From positions 3,939,001-4,003,000 of the forward strand of contig NZ_OY781464.1 in the NCBI RefSeq assembly GCF_963676735.1: DNA of 64,000 nt, in the 5' to 3' direction. Positions 21,516 through 30,263 of this stretch are shown here, piece by piece. Both the position numbers and the translations under genes were made by a program. Each line of letters opens with the position of its first letter. Position 1 is the stretch's first letter. This DNA is from an uncultured Draconibacterium sp. Its GTDB lineage: Bacteria > Bacteroidota > Bacteroidia > Bacteroidales > Prolixibacteraceae. The notes under the pieces were generated by a model. That model saw only the letters and a program-made list of their open reading frames with translations. It was not told where the DNA came from and searched no databases.

Positions 21516-23639
21516 CTAATAGAATTTTGCTCTGTTATCTTCAATTTCAACCGCATTACGGTGTGCATTAAACACCTGCGACGAAACGCGGTAGGCATTG
21601 GTTTGTGCTAAACGCATCTTTTCAGTAGCTACATCACCACCAATTCCTTCGTTTACTGAAGTAACCATTACCACATAAACACCATTGTTTCCGGCTATTG
21701 GTTCCGACACTTTATCAACGTCAAGCGTTGTAACTGTTCCAACAACTGCTGGCTCCAGCCCAATTCCAGGAACTGAGAATGAGTTAAAGTTTACATTGCT
21801 TGCGCTTTGCACTTCCACTTCCAGCGAAGTTGCAGCAGCGGCTAAATCGGCACTACCGCTTAATGCTGCTTTTGCTTTTTCAACAAGTAATGCTGCTTTT
21901 TTCTCTTTTGTTACGGCCAACTCTACACGCGATTTTACAGCTTCAAAGCTAGCTACACCTTCATCGGTAGCGCTGGTTAGTACAGCAATTACAAAGTTGT
22001 CGCCCAGTTCAAAAATCTGCGATTCCTGGTTATTCAGCAAAATATCGTTCACGTTTGCTTCATAGGCTGCTCTAATCAATTGTCGTGGATTTTCCAGGCC
22101 AATAATTGTGCGGTCGTTTTCGCCTACATTTGCTACACGCTTTGTAAGACCTTGTTCATTGGCAGCAGTATTAAACTCTTCGTAGCTTGTATTTTCGCCG
22201 GCAAACTGGCTGGCTTGTGCGTAAACATCCTGGTACGTTTTTGTACTTGGCACCACATTACGGGTAAGGTAAGCCACTTGCACCTGGCGGGTAAGCTTTC
22301 CGCGTTTTGTTGTTTGTACCAGGTGAATTCCGAATTGTGTAGCAACGATTGTTACACTGTCGGTAGTATTATTGAAAGCTGCATTTTCAAAAGGTTTTAC
22401 CATTTGGCCACGCTGGAACCATCCAAGGTCGCCACCATTAATAGCCGATCCCTGATCTGTTGAGTTTTCGCGCGCTAAAGCTGCAAAGTCAGCACCACTT
22501 TCAATAGCAGTTTTTAAGCTATCGGCCAATTGCTGAGCAGCAATCAATTCTGCCTGTGAACTAACCTGCAATAAAATATGACGTGCTTCAACCGAGTCGG
22601 GCATCATTTCCGATTTGTACAACTTGGCCAAAGAAAATGCTTCACCATCTTTGTACGGGCCATAAACGGCACCAACTTCAGCTCCCTCATCAAAAACCCA
22701 GACGCCAATTGCTTCCGGCAGGTCGTCTTTTTTGTCCCACGCATCGTTAAAGTCGATGTCGGAGTTTGAATTTACAAACTGAATAGTATTTTCTGTTGCT
22801 TCCAGTTCAGCTTTAATATCTGAAATCCATTCCTCTGCATCAGCAAAGTCTTTTTCTGATGGCTCTACCGGAAAAGCAATATACTCGATACGTCGACTCT
22901 TTTCCGATTTATAATCGTCTTGGTGCGCGTTGTAATAAGCTCTTAAATCCTTATCTGTCAGTGTAATTTCTTCATCAGTAACTGTACTGTGCGGTAAAGC
23001 AATGTAATCGAAATTTACCGATTTGCTTCCGGCGTTAGCACTGGTTTCTGCCTGCTCGCCAGTTACATACATTCCTTTAGCAACCATGTTTGAATATTTA
23101 CTCTGGGTACGCTCTTCAACAATCTGTTGTTCAAGATTTAACCAGTATGCACGCTGCTCAGGAGCTACTCCCGTTTCCAGGTTTTTCAGGAAACGAACAA
23201 CTGCCGAACGATCGAACTGACCGGTTTCAGGGTTGCTGAATATTTGACGAACAATTTGGTGAGGATTCGATCCCTGAAGCATATCGAACAACTCGTCAGA
23301 ACTAACGGCAATTCCAAGATCCTCATAGGCTTCGCCCATAACAATGCTTGAAATTTTTCTTTGCCAGGCCTGTTCGCGAACCTGAGCCCATGTGTTGTCG
23401 TCTAACTGCGACTGCCCATAGTTTTGTTTGAATATCTCTCCTAACTCTTCTACTTCTTGCTGAAATTCAGGATACTGAATAGATTCACCATCAATTACTC
23501 CAATCTCTAAGCGGTTTCTTTGAAACATCGACGAACCTCCTTGTAACAAATCGCCAAGGATAAACGCGGCCAATGAAACACCGATTACAATTGCTACCAG
23601 TAATCCTGCTTTCGTTCTAATTTTTTGTAACGTTGCCAT
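21516..23639 (-). CDS. PpiD/SurA-like periplasmic peptidyl-prolyl isomerase
   Basis: A 707-residue membrane-anchored chaperone. Residues about 11-33 form a single transmembrane segment (GLLVAIVIGVSLAAFILGDLL), followed by a SurA-type N domain with DGESIQYPEFQQEVEELG. A parvulin rotamase domain near residues 345-450 shows EARHILLQV, NGGDLGWFQRGQMVKPFENAAF and FGIHLVQ. The C-terminal part continues with coiled and beta segments. This matches the PpiD architecture, which assists outer-membrane protein folding in the periplasm. It is the last gene of the minus-strand cluster that includes lptC, so it belongs to envelope biogenesis. PpiD and SurA are both possible names; the anchor favours PpiD. 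Confidence 0.85.
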   Translation of the reverse strand: MATLQKIRTKAGLLVAIVIGVSLAAFILGDLLQGGSSMFQRNRLEIGVIDGESIQYPEFQQEVEELGEIFKQNYGQSQLDDNTWAQVREQAWQRKISSIVMGEAYEDLGIAVSSDELFDMLQGSNPHQIVRQIFSNPETGQFDRSAVVRFLKNLETGVAPEQRAYWLNLEQQIVEERTQSKYSNMVAKGMYVTGEQAETSANAGSKSVNFDYIALPHSTVTDEEITLTDKDLRAYYNAHQDDYKSEKSRRIEYIAFPVEPSEKDFADAEEWISDIKAELEATENTIQFVNSNSDIDFNDAWDKKDDLPEAIGVWVFDEGAEVGAVYGPYKDGEAFSLAKLYKSEMMPDSVEARHILLQVSSQAELIAAQQLADSLKTAIESGADFAALARENSTDQGSAINGGDLGWFQRGQMVKPFENAAFNNTTDSVTIVATQFGIHLVQTTKRGKLTRQVQVAYLTRNVVPSTKTYQDVYAQASQFAGENTSYEEFNTAANEQGLTKRVANVGENDRTIIGLENPRQLIRAAYEANVNDILLNNQESQIFELGDNFVIAVLTSATDEGVASFEAVKSRVELAVTKEKKAALLVEKAKAALSGSADLAAAATSLEVEVQSASNVNFNSFSVPGIGLEPAVVGTVTTLDVDKVSEPIAGNNGVYVVMVTSVNEGIGGDVATEKMRLAQTNAYRVSSQVFNAHRNAVEIEDNRAKFY

Positions 23640-23802
23640 TGATTTACAGTTATTTTTTGTCTAAAATCGTTTGAATTTTTCGAGGTACGAAGATAACAAT
23701 TTTAACTGTTTTACCTCGATTATTATTTTTTTTTTACAGGACACAGCTATAGCATTGGAATCAACTCATTTCCTGCGCATTACAAATAAGCACCTTGTGG
23801 TT

Positions 23803-25068
23803 TTAATCCTCAAGAAGCTTGAGTTTTACCAATTCGATTTTTGTGCTGGTGGCTTTTAAGATTTTAAACTGGAAATTTTCGATTTTAATCACCGTATTTA
23901 TTTTGGGAATACTTTCGTAGTGATATAGAATATAACCGGCCAGTGTTTCGAATTCTTCATTTTCGGGCAGTTCCAGAAAATATTTTTCATTGAGAATATC
24001 AATTTCTGCCCTTGCCGAAAATATAAACTCGCGGTCGTTTAGTTGTTTTTCAACAATATCGCGCGTATCGTGTTCGTCCTCAATTTCTCCAAAAATCTCT
24101 TCCAGAATATCTTCGCTGGTTACCATTCCTGAGGTGCCTCCAAATTCATCTACCACAATGGCAATACTTCTATGTTCCTGAATAAAAGTGCTGAGCAGTT
24201 TGTTGGCCGGCATTGTTTCCGGTACAATGAGTACACTTTTTATAAAAGGATCAATGGTTTGCGGGTTTTTAAACATCATTGAAGAATGTACATACCCGAT
24301 AATATTGTCAATACTTTCGTTGTAGATTAGAATTCTTGAATAACCGGTATCAACAAACTTTTGCTTTAAATCATTTATGGTTGCATCAATTGCCAACGTT
24401 TCAATTTCGGTGCGCGGTATCATAATTTCGCGAAGTTTTACCTTTGAAAAGTCAAGTGCATTTTTAAACAGTTTAATTTCGGTTTCAACAAACTCCTTTT
24501 TTTCGGTACTGGGCCTGTCGCTTTCATTTATAAACTCATCTAGATCAATTCGTCGGAATACTTTATTTTCGTCTTCGTTGGTGAATTTGGTACTAAATAG
24601 GTTTTTTAGCATAAAATTGGTTACACTCATTGAAAAACGTGTAACCGGATAGAAGATAACGTAGAAGAAAGCCAAAGGCATAGCAAAAATATTGAGTAAG
24701 GTATTCGGGAAAATACGGAACAATGTTTTTGGCAAAAACTCAGCAAACAGTAAAATTATAAACGTTGAAATTATTGTTTGCATCAGAAGAACTAAGGACT
24801 CGGACTGTATTGTTTTTTGAAGAACAGGCTCGAGTAAAGTGGCAAAGGCAATACCATAAACCACCAGTGCAATATTGTTACCCACCAGCATAGTGGCGAT
24901 GTATTGTCCTCCGTTATTGGTAAGAAACTTAAGTAATTTAGAACTAAAGGGATCGGATTGTTTATCGAGTTCAAGTCGTAATTTATTTGCTGACACAAAA
25001 GCGATTTCCATGCCTGAAAAAAAGGCCGATAGAATAATCGTTAGCAAAATCAGCAAAAGTGGACTCAT
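23803..25068 (-). CDS. CNNM/CBS/CorC family membrane protein
   Basis: A 421-residue inner-membrane protein of the hemolysin/CorC type. The N-terminal CNNM domain (about 1-185) has hydrophobic segments and the SAFFSGMEIAFVSANKLRL and VGNNIALVVYG motifs. A pair of CBS domains (about 200-330) includes MIPRTEIETLAID and VDEFGGTSGMVTSEDILEEIFGEI. A CorC_HlyC domain ends the protein. Family members are linked to magnesium or cobalt efflux; here the exact ion is not known. It sits between lptC and the ppiD-like gene, with 6 bp to the former, in an order conserved in the phylum. The name gldE is used for some homologues in gliding species, but I cannot claim it here. Confidence 0.88.
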   Translation of the reverse strand: MSPLLLILLTIILSAFFSGMEIAFVSANKLRLELDKQSDPFSSKLLKFLTNNGGQYIATMLVGNNIALVVYGIAFATLLEPVLQKTIQSESLVLLMQTIISTFIILLFAEFLPKTLFRIFPNTLLNIFAMPLAFFYVIFYPVTRFSMSVTNFMLKNLFSTKFTNEDENKVFRRIDLDEFINESDRPSTEKKEFVETEIKLFKNALDFSKVKLREIMIPRTEIETLAIDATINDLKQKFVDTGYSRILIYNESIDNIIGYVHSSMMFKNPQTIDPFIKSVLIVPETMPANKLLSTFIQEHRSIAIVVDEFGGTSGMVTSEDILEEIFGEIEDEHDTRDIVEKQLNDREFIFSARAEIDILNEKYFLELPENEEFETLAGYILYHYESIPKINTVIKIENFQFKILKATSTKIELVKLKLLED

Positions 25069-25074
25069 TTTTTT

Positions 25075-25764
25075 CTATTTAAATTTTAAGGGTTCCCGGG
25101 GCGGTTGTTCCGTTTTTATTGAATCAACAGGAACTGGCTCTTGTCGTTTGTTTTCCGCTTGTGGTACCGATTGGTTATCAACTGCTACATAAAGAACACC
25201 TTTCGGATCTTTTATTTTCCAGTTAAGCATATTTTGGTCTGATGTTAATCCTGTTCCGGTAATAATTTTATCGGCACTCACAATCTGCACGTACTCTTCC
25301 GTGTAAATTTTCTCGTTTTTTTCCTCCCAAATAAGGTGTTCTGTTTTTAACGAGTCGCCTTTTTCGTTGGTTACAATTACATTGTTTTTAGCTTCCCAAC
25401 GCTCTTCCTTAATAAACTCCTTTGCATAATCGGCTTTAATGCTGGAGATTACATTTTTTTCTTCGTCGTACTTTATAAGTAAAAGGCCTTCGGGGAATTC
25501 GTGATAGGTTTTTCCTTCGTTTTCGAAACGAAGTAATTTTTTGGCCTGTAATAAAAACCGAACGGTACCCGAGTCGGTTGATAAAGTTTCGAAATTGGTT
25601 GCCTCTAGTACCGGCAATTCTTCCGGCGAGCTAAAGGCTTTTATCTTTTCTATGTCGTTTTTCTTACAGGCAAAGAAAAGTATTGCAGTTCCCATGGAGA
25701 GAACTGCAATACGAAATATTCTTATAAGTTGCACTATTTTAGAAGCGAACCTTCGTGTTTTCAT
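25075..25764 (-). CDS. lptC: LPS export protein LptC
   Basis: A 229-residue periplasmic protein with an N-terminal hydrophobic segment that ends in FFACKKN, so it may be a lipoprotein or membrane-anchored. The body is the LptA/C-like beta-jellyroll: VLEATNFETLSTDSGTVRFLL, FPEGLLLIKYDEEKNVISSIKADYA, WEAKNNVIVTNEKGDSLKTEHL and VQIVSADKIITGTGL, in the order of the LptC family. LptC carries lipopolysaccharide from the LptBFG transporter to LptA. It overlaps the upstream TPR gene by 26 bp. The long first methionine is kept because a later one leaves too little signal. Confidence 0.85.
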   Translation of the reverse strand: MKTRRFASKIVQLIRIFRIAVLSMGTAILFFACKKNDIEKIKAFSSPEELPVLEATNFETLSTDSGTVRFLLQAKKLLRFENEGKTYHEFPEGLLLIKYDEEKNVISSIKADYAKEFIKEERWEAKNNVIVTNEKGDSLKTEHLIWEEKNEKIYTEEYVQIVSADKIITGTGLTSDQNMLNWKIKDPKGVLYVAVDNQSVPQAENKRQEPVPVDSIKTEQPPREPLKFK

Positions 25765-27382
25765 TTATCCATCCTCCCACATGATAAGTGGTGCCTTCCT
25801 GCAGGCCTTCCATGAATGCTTCCTCCTTATTGGGGAAATATTTTTTGTACTTGGCCAAATTCGATGATGCATCAATAGCACAATCTTCGCCCCGTCGCGC
25901 TTTTGCAAAATAATCGCAGGCTAACCAGAACACAGCTGATTTTTCCAGATCGGTTCCCTCAAATTTTTGTGATGCTGCTACGTAAATATTTGCCATTAAC
26001 ATATTGGCTTCACAAAAGTCAGGATTTAACTGAAGAGCTCTACGGGCATCGTTACGTGCACCTACCAGGTTGCCCATTTTTGCATAACGCAACAAACCGC
26101 GTTCGTAATGGTAATTGGCTAACAATTCATCGTCAGTTTCCTGGTCAATAGCCATTTGGTAGTATTCTCTTGCCTTATCAACATCGTCTTTTTTCAGGAA
26201 ACGACGAGCCATGTTAAAGGCCGCTTCAGCCGAAGGATCTAATTGATATAAACGTTCGGTAGCTGTTCCAAACAGTTCTGTTTCGGTACAATTTGCTCTT
26301 CCTAAACGACGTAACATAGATTTAATGAAATCAACATCGTCGCCTTTTTCTTCAAATTGTGGAGAGAATATGTTCACAAGAGCTTCGCAGTCGGCAGCAC
26401 CCGATTTTCCAAAAATATTTTCAATATACGGAAGTACTGTCTCTTGTGTTTGTTTTACTTTTTCTTCGTCTTCGTTGGCAGCAACGATAGCGTTGGCTAT
26501 TTCATTACATTTTTCGTAATTTGTTACTACTTGTTCTTTTGGCAGTTCACCTAATTTAAACAAGGCAACAGTTGTTTGCATTAACAAAATCAGCACAGGT
26601 GGTTCTGTTTTATCACCCTGTATGGCAACCGATTCTGATAACCATTCGTAACCCGATTTGTGAATTGCTTTCAGATCGTCACCTTCTGGAGACTGATCTC
26701 TATCCGGGCTAAGTTTGTATTTTAACCACGATGTTCCTTTACGGCCAAGAACGTATCCACGATCGCCAAAATACTTAATACGTTTATCATACAATTTCAT
26801 GTATTTGTCAATGTTCTTATCGCGATCAGCATCATTGGCTGCCTTTTCAATATAATTTTCGTAGATTTTTCCACCGTGAATATAAAGGTTTGGAGTAGAC
26901 TTTGGATACTGATTATAAAGCTTTTCCCAGTGAGGAATTGCTGATTTGTAGTCTTTTTGCTTATAAAACTCAGTGTACAACGAAAGTTCGTTTAAGAAAG
27001 TTTTGTCCTGTGCTTTCATCAACTCTTCCAACGTACCAAGGTTTACATCACCACTTTCTTCTTCTTCACCATCACCTGATGGAATACTTCCTCTGAAGGC
27101 AAAATCGAAAATGTCTCCGGTTTTTCCTTCAATCTCCAGTTTTTTTGATTCGTCAATAAAAGTAAACCTGATGTATTTTGTTTTTGCATCAGCTTCCACT
27201 TCATATTTACCATCAAAACTTGTCATCATTTCACCCCCTTTGTGGGCTTCAACAGTAATTCCGGCTGCCGGCTCGCCGTCCATATAAACAGTTCCTTTAA
27301 TTACCCTTTGCCCCTGAACAGCTGTAACACCGACAATTACAACCGCAGCAAGAAAAAGAGATATGCGTAAAATAGCTTTCAT
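25739..27382 (-). CDS. Secreted TPR protein with carboxypeptidase-like N-domain
   Basis: A 547-residue exported protein. A signal peptide is cleaved after VQGQ (about residue 25). The next 70 residues (IKGTVYMDGEPAAGITVEAH) look like a carboxypeptidase-D regulatory or peptidase-associated-like beta domain, and an acidic linker (GEEEESGD) leads to helical repeats. TPR-like repeats are visible near the C-terminus (EAAFNMARRFLKKDDVDKAREYYQMAI and ANYHYERGLLRYAKMGNLVGARNDARRAL, given in parts). In this phylum it lies beside coaX and lptC. Protein-protein contact in the periplasm is likely; its role is not known. Confidence 0.75.
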   Translation of the reverse strand: MKAILRISLFLAAVVIVGVTAVQGQRVIKGTVYMDGEPAAGITVEAHKGGEMMTSFDGKYEVEADAKTKYIRFTFIDESKKLEIEGKTGDIFDFAFRGSIPSGDGEEEESGDVNLGTLEELMKAQDKTFLNELSLYTEFYKQKDYKSAIPHWEKLYNQYPKSTPNLYIHGGKIYENYIEKAANDADRDKNIDKYMKLYDKRIKYFGDRGYVLGRKGTSWLKYKLSPDRDQSPEGDDLKAIHKSGYEWLSESVAIQGDKTEPPVLILLMQTTVALFKLGELPKEQVVTNYEKCNEIANAIVAANEDEEKVKQTQETVLPYIENIFGKSGAADCEALVNIFSPQFEEKGDDVDFIKSMLRRLGRANCTETELFGTATERLYQLDPSAEAAFNMARRFLKKDDVDKAREYYQMAIDQETDDELLANYHYERGLLRYAKMGNLVGARNDARRALQLNPDFCEANMLMANIYVAASQKFEGTDLEKSAVFWLACDYFAKARRGEDCAIDASSNLAKYKKYFPNKEEAFMEGLQEGTTYHVGGWINENTKVRF

Positions 27383-27415
27383 AATGAGTTTTATTTGTTT
27401 TTTCTTTTTTGATTT

Positions 27416-28696
27416 TTAATCAATCTTTCGTTGCATAAACCACAAATCGTGTAAACTTACGCTTAAGTTTACTTTTGCATATTTTTCAAGTACCAGATTA
27501 TACTCTTTGGTTCCTCTTTGTCCAAACTCTGCACTTAAGTTTAGTGTAGAATTAGAACGATACATTGGTATTCCAACTCCAAAACTTATGCCAAAGTCGT
27601 TAATATGTTGTCCGGCAAAGGTATGGTACGTTTGTTCGTACTTAAAACCGGCTCTGTAGGCTACTCGGTTTACAAAACTTCTGATGGAAAACTTATTCGG
27701 AATCCATTCGGCACCAATCGCAAATTTATTTAAATCTGTTAAAAATTTGCTTTTACTCCCTAAAAACCGGGCATCTGACCAGCCTTCGTGGTAGTAATCT
27801 ATATTTATTTCGTACACATTTCGTTTGGCAAAAGAAACTCCTCCTCCAAGGGTTAAGGGAAATGCCAACTCTCCTTTTTCTTCCTTACGATAAAGTAGAG
27901 TGTCCTGATCAAGCGCTCCTCCGTACGAAAGGTTTTTCTGAATGATATCCGACACAAAATCAGTATACCCCGGCGAGTTTGCAAATACAACACCTAATGT
28001 TAAACTTTTATCATTTTTCATAGGCAGAGTTGCCTGCATCCCTAAATCCAGTCCAAAATCTCGAATACGAAGTGTTGAATAACGTTGAACATTGTAAAAA
28101 CTCGGATCGGCAAAAACAATTTCGGTGTTACGGTTTAGCTGCCCAAACCGGTAATTCAGATTAGCACCAACTGATATGTTTTTAACTGGTTCGATGGCCA
28201 GTCCCCATTTGGCGTTAGAAATTGTTCCGGCGCCATAGTAGGTGGTGTAAACATTCCCAACATGCTCCATATCCGTAATCGACTCCACAAAATAACCCAC
28301 ATCAGAAAATGGCGTTAAGCTTAAACTGGTGGCCATCCAATCGGTAATGCGAAAACTCAGCGCGAAATACTTGAAATTAACATCATTAGCATTCATGCTG
28401 TTGGTTTCGGTTTTATAATTCGAGAATTTACCTTCGAGGCCAAACTCGAATATAAAGTTAAGCGAATCGAGCGCTGTATAACTTGCCGGGTTTGCCGGAT
28501 TAATCTGAAGATTATATCTGCTTCCCAGCGTGGCTCCTCCCATTGCTGTTGACCGCCCAAAAGAATAAGGTTGCAAATCGCCAATGCCGTAACGCGAATA
28601 TGGCGAAGTGGTGCTATTATTAAATTGTGCAAATAATACAGCCGGGATAAATAATAACCCGGCAATCAAAAAACTTACTCTACTTACTCTCCCCAT
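27416..28696 (-). CDS. Outer-membrane barrel protein of the coaX cluster
   Basis: A 426-residue outer-membrane protein with a signal peptide (cleavage after LFAQ near residue 24). The mature start SPYSRYGIGDLQPYSFGRSTAMGG and the later alternating strands match a Bacteroidota FadL-like barrel that is often placed beside coaX. Its C-terminus (LWFMQRKID) is not a typical porin end. The start overlaps the coaX 3' end by 17 bp, so translation is coupled. A transport role is plausible but undefined. Confidence 0.75.
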   Translation of the reverse strand: MGRVSRVSFLIAGLLFIPAVLFAQFNNSTTSPYSRYGIGDLQPYSFGRSTAMGGATLGSRYNLQINPANPASYTALDSLNFIFEFGLEGKFSNYKTETNSMNANDVNFKYFALSFRITDWMATSLSLTPFSDVGYFVESITDMEHVGNVYTTYYGAGTISNAKWGLAIEPVKNISVGANLNYRFGQLNRNTEIVFADPSFYNVQRYSTLRIRDFGLDLGMQATLPMKNDKSLTLGVVFANSPGYTDFVSDIIQKNLSYGGALDQDTLLYRKEEKGELAFPLTLGGGVSFAKRNVYEINIDYYHEGWSDARFLGSKSKFLTDLNKFAIGAEWIPNKFSIRSFVNRVAYRAGFKYEQTYHTFAGQHINDFGISFGVGIPMYRSNSTLNLSAEFGQRGTKEYNLVLEKYAKVNLSVSLHDLWFMQRKID

Positions 28697-29414
28697 TATG
28701 TTGTAAAATGCGGTTTAAACCTATGCTGGTTAAATTAAAGTGTACAAAGAAAGAATTTTTTAATTTGTTATCAAAAAATTCAGCATCGCCCCCGGTTATA
28801 ATAACTTCTAAATTATTATAAAATTCCTTAAATGAGGCAATTGTACTGTCTACCTCAAATACCAATCCTTTTTGTACACCAGCCCTTATTGCCTGCTCGG
28901 TTGTTTTACCATATAAACTGTTGCAATCTCCTTTTTCTACCTTCGGGAGTTTTCCCGTAAAATGATTTAATGCGTTGAAACGCATTTCCAAGCCGGGCGA
29001 GATATTTCCTCCCAGGTATTTTCCTTCTGCTGTTAATATATCATAAGTAATAGCAGTGCCAGCATCAATCACCAAAACATTTTTATTCGGATATAAATGA
29101 AAGGCTCCCACAACTGCTGCAATGCGGTCTTTCCCTAACGTTTCCTTTGATTCGTAACAGTTTTCAACAGGCAATGGCGTGCTTGCATTTAGTTCGATAA
29201 ACGTTTGAAACTTCTGCAATAAAGCATTTTTTAGTTCAACCGAATAATCTTTAACTGCCGAAAGAATAACACCATCCAGTTCCTTGTATTCTTGCTTTAA
29301 CCATTGAATCGACGAAGGTAAAAACGCATCAACAAAAACTGTTTTCAGCACCTCGTTATGGGTACACACTGAATACTTGGTGCGGGTATTGCCTATATCT
29401 ATTACCAGGTTCAT
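28680..29414 (-). CDS. coaX: Type III pantothenate kinase
   Basis: A 244-residue ASKHA-fold kinase that phosphorylates pantothenate, the first committed step of CoA synthesis. The phosphate-1 motif is DIGNTRTKYS at the N-terminus, the second acidic site is DAGTAITYD with GKDR ahead, and GGNISPGLEMR is the characteristic type III block. ITGGDAEFF is the later adenosine/phosphate-2 region. It overlaps nadC at TAATG and shares an operon with NAD synthesis genes. The substrate links directly to panC-panD in this window. Confidence 0.95.
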   Translation of the reverse strand: MNLVIDIGNTRTKYSVCTHNEVLKTVFVDAFLPSSIQWLKQEYKELDGVILSAVKDYSVELKNALLQKFQTFIELNASTPLPVENCYESKETLGKDRIAAVVGAFHLYPNKNVLVIDAGTAITYDILTAEGKYLGGNISPGLEMRFNALNHFTGKLPKVEKGDCNSLYGKTTEQAIRAGVQKGLVFEVDSTIASFKEFYNNLEVIITGGDAEFFDNKLKNSFFVHFNLTSIGLNRILQHNGESK

Positions 29415-30259
29415 TAGTCGATTATGCGCTGACTGATATCTAATGCTTTTACCGAGTGGGTTAATGCACCTATTGAAATATAATCGACACCGGTATGTGC
29501 TACCTTGCGAATACGTTTGATGGTCATATTTCCGGAGGCCTCTATTTTAGCCCGACGGTCAATAATCTCAACACACTCTCTCATCATCGATGAACGCATA
29601 TTATCAAGCATAATAATATCAACATCGGCTGCCAGTGCTTCTTTCACCTGTTCAATGGTAGTGGTTTCCACCTCAATTTTAATGCTTTTTGGTATTTTTT
29701 TACGAATGGCTTCAACGGCTTTTGTAATGCTTCCGGCAACCTGTATGTGGTTGTCTTTAATCATAACCATATCGTACAAACCAAAACGATGGTTTGAAGC
29801 TCCCCCCATTCGCACCGCATATTTATCGAGATAACGGTAGCCAGGCAATGTTTTGCGGGTATCCAAAATCTCCACCTTGGTTCCCTCAATTTCTTTCATG
29901 CATAAATTTGCGTAGCTGGCAATTCCCGACAGGCGCTGCAAAAAGTTAAGAGCCTTTCGTTCGCCGGTTAACAAGGCACGATAATTCCCTTTAAATTCGG
30001 CAATTATATCGCCCGGAACCACATGGCTTCCATCAGGTAAAAGCACATTCCATTCCAGGTTTGGGTCAAACTTTTTGAATACCATTTCGGCAACAGGTAA
30101 ACCTGCAACTACGCCTTCTTCTTTTGCTACAAAATGTGCTGTTTTCCGATCATTGCTATCAATAAGATTATTTGTAGTAATATCTCCGTCACCGATGTCT
30201 TCTGCATAGGCCAGGTCAAATAAAACCTCGGCCGATTTCAATACTTTATCATCCATCAT
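29414..30259 (-). CDS. nadC: Nicotinate-nucleotide pyrophosphorylase (carboxylating)
   Basis: A 281-residue quinolinate phosphoribosyltransferase that makes nicotinate mononucleotide from quinolinate and PRPP in NAD synthesis. Family motifs are EDIGDGDIT, RLSGIA, ILDTRKTLPGYRYLDKYAV, GGASNHRFGLYDMVMIKDNH and IEVETTTIEQ, with the late VDYISIGALTHS. The start may be at either of two adjacent methionines. It is 4 bp downstream of nadB and overlaps coaX by one base (TAATG). nadA is not in this window. Confidence 0.97.
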   Translation of the reverse strand: MMDDKVLKSAEVLFDLAYAEDIGDGDITTNNLIDSNDRKTAHFVAKEEGVVAGLPVAEMVFKKFDPNLEWNVLLPDGSHVVPGDIIAEFKGNYRALLTGERKALNFLQRLSGIASYANLCMKEIEGTKVEILDTRKTLPGYRYLDKYAVRMGGASNHRFGLYDMVMIKDNHIQVAGSITKAVEAIRKKIPKSIKIEVETTTIEQVKEALAADVDIIMLDNMRSSMMRECVEIIDRRAKIEASGNMTIKRIRKVAHTGVDYISIGALTHSVKALDISQRIID

Positions 30260-30263
30260 CGCT